Shown in pieces: positions 27,137 to 34,455 of a stretch of DNA of 64,000 bases. This DNA is from Oscillospiraceae bacterium (GTDB lineage: Bacteria; Bacillota; Clostridia; Oscillospirales; Ruminococcaceae): the NCBI GenBank assembly GCA_016281125.1, contig JAEEIA010000040.1, forward strand, positions 26,784 to 90,783, written 5' to 3'. The first letter of the stretch is position 1, and every line of letters begins with the position of its first letter. The notes under the pieces are model-generated. The model was not told the DNA's origin and did not search any database. It saw only the letters and a list, made by a program, of their open reading frames with translations. A program made the position numbers and the translations under genes.

Positions 27137-29484
27137 GATGCTGCCGCGGCTCCTTCCTTCACATAGTCTTTCAGGTACCGTGTCTGTCCGCCGCAGGTTA
27201 CGGCGCCTGTATCCAGATCGACGACGGTTTCCGTTCCGTTTGCGTACCGCGTTGTGAAGCGGCTGCCGTCCTCGCGGAAGCTGATGATATACGAATCACT
27301 GACCGCAGAGAGCGTATCCTTCGCAAAGCGGTAATACTGTGCAGCCTGTTCTGTCCAGTCAGCAGCGTATGCGTAGTAAAAAACATCAAAATCGGTATCC
27401 TTGAGCAGCTCCGTTTCCGCAGCGAGCATGTCAAACCGCAGATCGCTGCCGGTGGCCACAGCCCGCAGAACCGTATCCCTGATATCTGCGCTGCCGTTGA
27501 CGGATTCGGTTGTATACGGCAGTACCCCGTGCAGAACGGTCTGATACAGCGGGATGTCCCCGTCGAAAATGTTGAATCCGCTGGAACAGAGCGGCAGGTC
27601 GGTGACCGCGTCCGTATAGGGCAGCACATAGGCATTCGGATGCTCCGAAAGCACCTTGCCGAGCGTGCGCTGCATCTGCGAGAGCTGCTTCGTCACGGTC
27701 TGCATCGCAGTATCGCGGGCGGTGTAGCTCTGCCTGCCGTAGTCGCCGTACAGCGACGAAGCGAGTTCCCCGATGCCGATGCCCGGCAGTCCGGCCGCTT
27801 CACAGCTGCCGCACAGCTTTCCGAGCAGCTTCGGGAATGCAGCCGGGGAAAGCAGGGACATCGTTTTTTTCTTGCCGTAGGGCACGCCGTATGCGCGCTC
27901 GTAATCCACAATGCGCGCAAATGCGCCGGAAACACGCACGGCGGTATCGGTCAGCGCCCAGTATCCGTTTCCGGAATAAAACGCCGTGTTACTGCAAACG
28001 GGATACCATTCCGCACCCGCTGCGTCGAGCGAAGCGGTCAGCTGTCTGAACGCCTTTTGCCCGCCGAGTACGGCTGAGGGCTTTGCCTTGCAGTCTGCCT
28101 TGCCGCTGATTCCGGCGTCCGTCCAGCGGTTCAGCGACACCTGAAGCCGATCGGCGCCCGCATCCTGCAAATCCCGGACGATCTGCTCCATATCTGAATA
28201 GGATGTCACGGCGGTTTTCATGAACACCGGAAATCCCAGCACATTGCGCTGCTTCATGCAGCCGCCGTAGAGATCAACGTGCAGCCTGGAATCATCCGGC
28301 TTTGCCTTGACCTGCACATGCTGATCCTCCAGCAGATACTGCCGGTATCTGGCCGCAAGATCGGCAAAGTCAAGCTCCTGGCTTCGGTCGACGTTGATGC
28401 TGTCCGAAGCCGTCAGCGGATAATACCGCACGGCAATGCTGCGCGGCGCCATATTCTTTTCGTAAACGTCAAGCGGCTGCATCTGGTCGCCGCCGAGATA
28501 AAACTGGTCGCTGCTGCGGAGAATAAATTTGAAATAGCAGCGGTTGTATTCGGTGTTGGACTGTCCCTTGCCGCTGACATCCGCGCAGAGCTGACAGTTT
28601 CCCTCGCCCTCGGATGCGACCGCGAGCAGTGCGTTTTCGCCCTTGCAGATGCCGTACATCGGGAGCGACACGCCCTTGACGACCGCGCCCTTTGTCTTGG
28701 GAACGGCCGTGCGGTCAGCGCCGTAGATCATCTGGCAGTACGGCGATGCCGCATTTTTGCCGTTGTTGAACTGAATGACCGCACCGGAGCCGTCCGGAAT
28801 GACGAAGCAGCCCTCCTCGGTGCTGTCCGCCGCGCCGAAGCCGTTCAGTACGGCGAGCGCCTGTGCAAGCTGCGGCTCCTCGTCGTCGGGGCCGTGCTTT
28901 TCCGTGATTTCCGAGGTATCGGTGCGCACCTCCAGGTAATCGTCCCGGAGCTGATAGCTGACCGGCACCTTGATGCCGCACTTGCGGAAAAAGTAGGTGA
29001 TTCTGACGCCGTCCGGCAGCAGCTCCTGCGTAATGACCGTTTTCAGCGGATCTCCGGACGGGAATTCGTTTTTGGAGCGCTTGCTGAGCAGCGCATCCGT
29101 CAGCACCAGGCAGGACGCCAGCTTGCTGCGGATTGCAGGCGTCGCAATGCGGTCGCAGCGCGCGTTGACCGGCGACGACCACCAGACATAGCCGTTGGTC
29201 TTGTTGACCAGCGCAAACAGATCCTCCGGCTTTTCATCGGCATCCTCATCGAGCAGCTCCGTATCCCATACCCAGAGTGCAAGCCGGTCATTTTCTGCGG
29301 CAATGCGCATCTTTGCAAAGACCTCGTCCTCCGTTCGCGGAGGGAGCTCCGGTTCCTCTGTTTCCGCAGCGCTTTCAGCGGCGGCGGAATCCGCATTCTC
29401 CTCCGCATAGGCGGAAAGCCCGGTAAACGGCAGAAGCATCACGGCAGAAAAAAGCAGCGCAAGTAATCGTTTCATGTTCGGCAT
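27133..29484 (-). CDS. DUF5696-like secreted protein, possible divergent glycoside-hydrolase fold
   Basis: Signal peptide MPNMKRLLALLFSAVMLLPFTGLSAYAE; ALWVWDTELLDEDADEKPEDLFALVNKTNGYVWWSSPVNA...; overlaps the permease gene. Confidence 0.65.
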   Translation of the reverse strand: MPNMKRLLALLFSAVMLLPFTGLSAYAEENADSAAAESAAETEEPELPPRTEDEVFAKMRIAAENDRLALWVWDTELLDEDADEKPEDLFALVNKTNGYVWWSSPVNARCDRIATPAIRSKLASCLVLTDALLSKRSKNEFPSGDPLKTVITQELLPDGVRITYFFRKCGIKVPVSYQLRDDYLEVRTDTSEITEKHGPDDEEPQLAQALAVLNGFGAADSTEEGCFVIPDGSGAVIQFNNGKNAASPYCQMIYGADRTAVPKTKGAVVKGVSLPMYGICKGENALLAVASEGEGNCQLCADVSGKGQSNTEYNRCYFKFILRSSDQFYLGGDQMQPLDVYEKNMAPRSIAVRYYPLTASDSINVDRSQELDFADLAARYRQYLLEDQHVQVKAKPDDSRLHVDLYGGCMKQRNVLGFPVFMKTAVTSYSDMEQIVRDLQDAGADRLQVSLNRWTDAGISGKADCKAKPSAVLGGQKAFRQLTASLDAAGAEWYPVCSNTAFYSGNGYWALTDTAVRVSGAFARIVDYERAYGVPYGKKKTMSLLSPAAFPKLLGKLCGSCEAAGLPGIGIGELASSLYGDYGRQSYTARDTAMQTVTKQLSQMQRTLGKVLSEHPNAYVLPYTDAVTDLPLCSSGFNIFDGDIPLYQTVLHGVLPYTTESVNGSADIRDTVLRAVATGSDLRFDMLAAETELLKDTDFDVFYYAYAADWTEQAAQYYRFAKDTLSAVSDSYIISFREDGSRFTTRYANGTETVVDLDTGAVTCGGQTRYLKDYVKEGAAAAS

Positions 29485-29528
29485 CACAACACCTCCTTTT
29501 CCAATGTACTCCCGGTTCACGCAGCAGT

Positions 29529-29615
29529 ACGCCGCTGTTTGCGGCTTCTGAAAGGTCATCGCTCTCAACGGTTTGCGTTTTTGGAAAGACTCTTTTCAGA
29601 ATTGTGTTGCTGTGA
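29529..29615 (+). repeat. Inverted repeat arm A flanking the 29635-30192 gene
   Basis: ACGCCGCTGTTTGCGGCTTCTGAAAGGT...TTGCTGTGA aligns without gaps to the reverse complement of 30222-30308, about 70 of 87 positions by eye. Confidence 0.85.
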
Positions 29616-29634
29616 AAAAAAGAATTCATGTATC

Positions 29635-30192
29635 CTAATATTTCCACAATTCAATCTCATACGGAAGCATATCTTTGTAATCAAACTTCACAATGAAAAA
29701 GAAATACGGAGCGTCAGTGTTTGGAAATTCAATCGAAAAACTGTCTGCGGCGTATTTCGGATGATGTTTGCCGCGGCGGTATTGTTTCCATTTCAGAATT
29801 CTCCACTTGTCCGAGATTTTGATATCACCAAATTTGATCCCGTTTACCTCATAGATTTCCTGAGAAAATATTTTATCCAGATTCGCAGCAAGTGTTTCAT
29901 TTCCATTCTGATCTAAATGAATGAACCAGTCATACGCCTTTTCGATGCATTCTTCTATATGCGCCAGCACATCCAGCATTCGCCTGACGGTTTCCTCCGG
30001 AATCACATTGTCTGATCCTTTATATTCAATCTCGATCTCACCGGCTTCCGAATCAATCAATGCATACCCTTCGTCGCTGTAGAAACGGAATTCTGAAAAT
30101 TCTCTGTTTTCCAGTAAGAATATGACATCATCGAGAGTATAATCGTCTACATCCTGAAAAACGACTTTTCCTGAACAGAATGATTTCGGCAC
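29635..30192 (-). CDS. Hypothetical protein in the inverted-repeat-bounded insert (start GTG at 30192 or 30201)
   Basis: ORF ...VPKSFCSGKVVFQDVDDYTLDDVIFLLENREFSEFRFYSDEGYALIDSEAGEIEIEYKG...; looks more AT-rich than neighbours; GAGGA upstream. Confidence 0.65.
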   Translation of the reverse strand: MPKSFCSGKVVFQDVDDYTLDDVIFLLENREFSEFRFYSDEGYALIDSEAGEIEIEYKGSDNVIPEETVRRMLDVLAHIEECIEKAYDWFIHLDQNGNETLAANLDKIFSQEIYEVNGIKFGDIKISDKWRILKWKQYRRGKHHPKYAADSFSIEFPNTDAPYFFFIVKFDYKDMLPYEIELWKY

Positions 30193-30221
30193 AACACTCA
30201 CTCCTCACAAATTCTGATTTA

Positions 30222-30308
30222 TCACAGCAATACAGCTCCGAAAAGGGACTTTCTGAAAGCGCAAACCATTGGGCGCAGTAACCTTTCAGAAGCCGCGGAC
30301 AGCGGCGT
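30222..30308 (-). repeat. Inverted repeat arm B flanking the 29635-30192 gene
   Basis: Reverse complement ACGCCGCTGTCCGCGGCTTCTGAAAGGT...TTGCTGTGA matches arm A. Confidence 0.85.
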
Positions 30309-30374
30309 GTATTATGATTTTCGGGAGAGTATCGCTAACCGCCCCCGGAGGGAAATGCCGGCGCGGGCTCCGCG

Positions 30375-31004
30375 CTATACACGGATGCGATACAGAATTT
30401 CTGTGTACAGCGTATAGAAAAAGACATAGACCTTCTGGAACAGGCTGAGGAGCAGCACCGCCAGAAACAGAATCACAAGCATGGCAAAGAGCGTCAGCAG
30501 AACTGCCATGACCGTCTTGGTGACGGTATACTGATGCACCGCCTTGACTGCGGAGAACAGCAGCAGCCCCGACCAGATCAGCCCGATATAATAGACCGCG
30601 GCAAAGAAAACCATTTCCTCCCGCACAAGAATATGCGAGAGAATCACGTTGATGAACGTGGAGATAATGTACGGGATCAGCGCGTAGGAGCTGTAAATGC
30701 AGATGTTCTTCATCGTGCCCTCGCCGTCCAGCAGGGTACAGACCGCCCAGTTCCCGACAACCCACGCGAGAAAATATACGACCGAGCGCATCAGATACGG
30801 CACGACCGAAAACAGCGCGTCCGGCAGCGGGCGGAACTGGAACCCGCACCAGCGGTCGTTGGCAATCAGCGAGAAAAACAGCGCCGCAATGATGATGACC
30901 GTATATTTCAGCGTGCCGCCCTTTTTCCAGCGGAGATCCTCAAAGCCCTCAAACGGGTGCAGCACGGTATGCCGGACCCACTGCGGCTGTGTCAGATCCA
31001 TCAT
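30375..31004 (-). CDS. YIP1-family membrane protein
   Basis: LHPFEGFEDLRWKKGGTLKYTVIIIAALFFSLI...GEGTMKNICIYSSYALIPYIISTFINVILSHIL... Confidence 0.75.
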   Translation of the reverse strand: MMDLTQPQWVRHTVLHPFEGFEDLRWKKGGTLKYTVIIIAALFFSLIANDRWCGFQFRPLPDALFSVVPYLMRSVVYFLAWVVGNWAVCTLLDGEGTMKNICIYSSYALIPYIISTFINVILSHILVREEMVFFAAVYYIGLIWSGLLLFSAVKAVHQYTVTKTVMAVLLTLFAMLVILFLAVLLLSLFQKVYVFFYTLYTEILYRIRV

Positions 31005-32521
31005 GCCGCCGCACCTCCCTTTTGCCTGTTATGCTTTTTCTTCCGGTATTGCTTCAGGACGATCCATGCCGCAAGCAGCAGAACGCATCCGGCCAGAATC
31101 CCGTTCAGATGCGCCCGCAGCCACTCCGAACGGTAGCGCCCGAATGCACGGTTATAGACCCACGAGGCATCTGCGCGCTTGGCGTATTTCATTGCGTCGC
31201 GGTAGCGCCCCATATTGTAATATGCGCTGGAAATGCCCAGGCAGGCTCTGCGGTAATTGCCGTCCTGCCGCAGCACCGTCTGCCACGGTTCGAGCGCCTC
31301 CTCGTAGTAGCCCCGGTTGTAGAGGTCGGTCGCGGTATGGACGGTCTGCCCGAAATCCGTCTGCGTAAAGACCGTGACCGCACCCTTTCCGGCATCGAGC
31401 ACGCAGATTTCCTCACAGCCTGCGCCTTTTGTTTCCACGGCGGTGACATTGCCGCCGGAGGAGAATGTGCCGAGCTGATCGCCGGTGCCGCCCAGAATAA
31501 ACAGCAGATTTGCCTCCTTGTCATACTGGAACACGCGGCCGGTTGTCTGGTCAAGGCAGTTGATCGAGCCGTCCTCGCCGATGTCGAGATCGACGATCCG
31601 GGTTTTGTAGGTCGTGCCGGAATACCACGCGGAGAACAGGTCGCCCCACTTGTGGTCGGACAGATATCCGAACAGGTTATAGCCCTCCGGATTGACCTTT
31701 TTCACGATGTCGGTGTCCGACGCGCCGGAGGAGGTCGAGGTGTAGATAAATCCCTTCTCGCTGTCAATGTCGAAATTGTCGAATGCGGTCGGCGCAGCGC
31801 GGTTGCTGTGCCGCCGCCCCTCGTCGGAGGCAATGAGATTCCAGAAATGATCTGCAATGACCTTTGCCGTTCTTGCGACGGCGTTTGCACCGTAATAGCC
31901 GATGAATTCGCCCTCTGCGCTGAACATCGCGGCGCCCTTGGTCGTGTTGCTCAGCACAATGTAAATATTGCCCGCGCTGTCGCAGAGAATCTTCTGCGGC
32001 AGGAAGGTCAGATCCCTGTCGTAAACCGGGGAATCCGGCTTGGTGATCTCCATGCACACGGTGCCGTCCGGCTCGCAGATCAGCGCGCGGTTGTTTTCCG
32101 TGTCGGCAATGTACATGCGCCCCGTATCCGGCGACACAAACACGCCCCTCGGATTCTTGAGCCTTGTGCGGGTTCCGTCGGGCAGGGTGAAGCTGTCGTA
32201 AATTTGCAGCACTGCTGTCAGATCGCCGTCCGTTTTCACGATGCGGCTGTTTCCGGTGTCTGCAATGTAGAAGCAGTCATCTGCACTGCGGAACAGATCC
32301 TGCGGACTGCTGAACGCGCCCGTGCCGAGGTCGGTGCCGCTGACCGAACGCTCTGCCACATATCCGGCATGCGAGGGCACCGCCTCGCCCAGCCGGTTGT
32401 AGTTGTAGACGTCATACGGCTCGTCCGCAGATGCCGTCAGCGTCAGCACGGAAGCGGCTGCCGCAAGGGAACAGAGAACCGCTGCGCACTGTCTGCGCAG
32501 AAAACTGATATGCTGTTTCAT
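31001..32521 (-). CDS. Secreted NHL/beta-propeller protein with C-terminal TPR-like region and TM
   Basis: Signal peptide; LFRSADDCFYIADTGNSRIVK, LKNPRGVFVSPDTGRMYIADTENNRALI; LYNRGYYEEALEPWQTVLRQDGNYRRACLGISSAYYNMGRYRDAMKYAKRA; C-terminal TM. Confidence 0.8.
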   Translation of the reverse strand: MKQHISFLRRQCAAVLCSLAAAASVLTLTASADEPYDVYNYNRLGEAVPSHAGYVAERSVSGTDLGTGAFSSPQDLFRSADDCFYIADTGNSRIVKTDGDLTAVLQIYDSFTLPDGTRTRLKNPRGVFVSPDTGRMYIADTENNRALICEPDGTVCMEITKPDSPVYDRDLTFLPQKILCDSAGNIYIVLSNTTKGAAMFSAEGEFIGYYGANAVARTAKVIADHFWNLIASDEGRRHSNRAAPTAFDNFDIDSEKGFIYTSTSSGASDTDIVKKVNPEGYNLFGYLSDHKWGDLFSAWYSGTTYKTRIVDLDIGEDGSINCLDQTTGRVFQYDKEANLLFILGGTGDQLGTFSSGGNVTAVETKGAGCEEICVLDAGKGAVTVFTQTDFGQTVHTATDLYNRGYYEEALEPWQTVLRQDGNYRRACLGISSAYYNMGRYRDAMKYAKRADASWVYNRAFGRYRSEWLRAHLNGILAGCVLLLAAWIVLKQYRKKKHNRQKGGAAA

Positions 32522-32577
32522 GCCTGACCGCTTCCTCCTTTCAGGGTTGTTGGTTTCTCAGCGGTTTCTTCCGCCGC

Positions 32578-33468
32578 TCAGTCCTTGATGCCGGAATGTG
32601 CCATGGTTTCCATGACCTGACTCTGTGCGATGATGAAGAACAGCACGGGCGGGACGAACAGAATCACTGCCGCCGCCATGGTCACGCCTTGCCGGGAGAT
32701 GCCCGCGGAGGCCGCCTGCTGAATCACGGTCGGGAGTGTTTTCAGCGATTCGTCATAGATCACGCTGCCGCCCGTGATGTTCCACGCGCCCTGAAATGCG
32801 AAGATTGCCATGGTCATGAGCGCGGGCTTCTGGTTCGGGATCACGATGCGCCAGCAGATTGTGAACAGGCCTGCGCCGTCCACCTTTGCCGCCTCGATCA
32901 TTGCATCGGGGACGGAGGCCATGGACTGCCGCATCAGATACAGCCCCATTGCGGATGCAACCGCCGGGAAAATCAGCGCAGACATCGTATTGATCATGTG
33001 CAGCTTCGCCATGACGATATACTGCATCAGATAGATGACATTGCTGTTGTAAAGCAGCGCGAGCACAATGATCGCATTGATGATCTTATTGCCCGGGAAA
33101 TCGACCTTCGCCAGACAGAATGCCGCCATGGATGCAAACACGCACTGCAACACCGTCACCGCAAGCGTTACGAACACACTGTTGAACACGTAGCGGGAAA
33201 ACGGCACCCACATCTGTCCGAGCACGCGGTAGGTGTCCTTGAAATTGTCGAGCGTCGGGTTCAGCGTGTACCACTTCGGCGGGAACATGAACATCTCATT
33301 GACCGGCTTGACCGCATTGACGAGCATCAGCCAGATCGGCAGCACCATGAACACGCCGAGAATCAGCAGCAGCAGAAAAATCATGACCGTTCCGGCATGC
33401 TTTCTGCCTGCACGCCGGTTGGAGGCTTTCAGCCTGACGGGCCTTTTGCCGGTTTTGGATTCAGACAT
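32578..33468 (-). CDS. Carbohydrate ABC transporter permease
   Basis: EAA loop VPDAMIEAAKVDGAGLFTICWRIVIPNQKPALMTMAIF. Confidence 0.88.
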   Translation of the reverse strand: MSESKTGKRPVRLKASNRRAGRKHAGTVMIFLLLLILGVFMVLPIWLMLVNAVKPVNEMFMFPPKWYTLNPTLDNFKDTYRVLGQMWVPFSRYVFNSVFVTLAVTVLQCVFASMAAFCLAKVDFPGNKIINAIIVLALLYNSNVIYLMQYIVMAKLHMINTMSALIFPAVASAMGLYLMRQSMASVPDAMIEAAKVDGAGLFTICWRIVIPNQKPALMTMAIFAFQGAWNITGGSVIYDESLKTLPTVIQQAASAGISRQGVTMAAAVILFVPPVLFFIIAQSQVMETMAHSGIKD

Positions 33469-33480
33469 TGTCCCGCCTCC

Positions 33481-34443
33481 TTATTCCATATATTTGCCGA
33501 GTACGCGGCTGATCAGCTTGTTTGCCGCATACATCGCAATGAACAGAATCATGCAGATTGCAGATGCATAACCCATTTCAAAGCGCACCCAGCCGTAGTC
33601 ATAGGCATGTGTCATGATCGTATGTGCGGCGTAATCCGTGCTCGGGAATCCGACCAGGTTCCGTGCGACGATGTCTGCGGTAAAGGCGGAAACAATCTGC
33701 ATGACCGCCGCAAACATCAGCGAGGGCCCCATGCCGGGAATCGTGATGTAAATGAGCTCCTGCCACCGGTTTTTGATGCCCTCAACCGCGCCGGCCTCAT
33801 ACAGTGCCGGGTCGATGTTCTGGAAGCCTGCGCGCATGGCGAGGAATCCGGCGCCCATGCTGACCCAGAGCTGCACGATGATGACGACCGCGAGAATGTA
33901 CCGTGAATCGGTGAGCCACTGGATTGCGGAGGTCGTGATGCCGAGATTCATCAGCGCGGAATTGGCGATGCCGTAGCTGTCGCCGGAGAAAATCAGCTGC
34001 CAGACCGCATACACGCCGGAGGCCATGGACGGCGCATAGAAAATCAGCGTAAAGATGACCTTCAGCGTCCGGTTCATCTCGTTGATGAGCCACGCGAGCA
34101 GAAAGCTCAGGAAATAGCTCAGCGGGCCGGTAAAGACCGCAAAAATCAGCGTCACGCGGATGGATTTGATGAACACGCTGTCGTTCAGAAACAGATTGTA
34201 GAAATTGCTCAGCCCGACCCATTTGGGCGGGAACGTCGCCATGTCGAAATCGGTCAGGCCGACCGGCAGCGACATGATGACGGGGATGACGGTGAATAAC
34301 GTGAACAGCAGCATGAACGGGAGCATCATCAGGTAGGCCTCGCGGTTCTGCCGGATGCGCCGCAGGAGCTGCTGACGCTGTTCCTTTTTGGTTTTTCTGC
34401 CGGTCTGATCCGGCTGCTTTTCAGGCTGCGGCAATCCGTACAC
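33481..34443 (-). CDS. Sugar ABC transporter permease
   Basis: EAA loop IDPALYEAGAVEGIKNRWQELIYITIPGMGPSLMF. Confidence 0.88.
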   Translation of the reverse strand: MYGLPQPEKQPDQTGRKTKKEQRQQLLRRIRQNREAYLMMLPFMLLFTLFTVIPVIMSLPVGLTDFDMATFPPKWVGLSNFYNLFLNDSVFIKSIRVTLIFAVFTGPLSYFLSFLLAWLINEMNRTLKVIFTLIFYAPSMASGVYAVWQLIFSGDSYGIANSALMNLGITTSAIQWLTDSRYILAVVIIVQLWVSMGAGFLAMRAGFQNIDPALYEAGAVEGIKNRWQELIYITIPGMGPSLMFAAVMQIVSAFTADIVARNLVGFPSTDYAAHTIMTHAYDYGWVRFEMGYASAICMILFIAMYAANKLISRVLGKYME

Positions 34444-34455
34444 CTCCTGTGCCGT

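Noticed and set aside
29529-30308. Invertible promoter (phase-variation) interpretation of the inverted repeats
   Set aside because: Kept only as a secondary option: arms are imperfect (~80% by eye), no recombinase is nearby and no outward promoter was identified.
30320-30375. Possible further copy of the GGTATCGCT repeat (AGTATCGCTAACC near 30336)
   Set aside because: Only a short match without the GGATTCATAATG or CCAAAGGG hairpin blocks.
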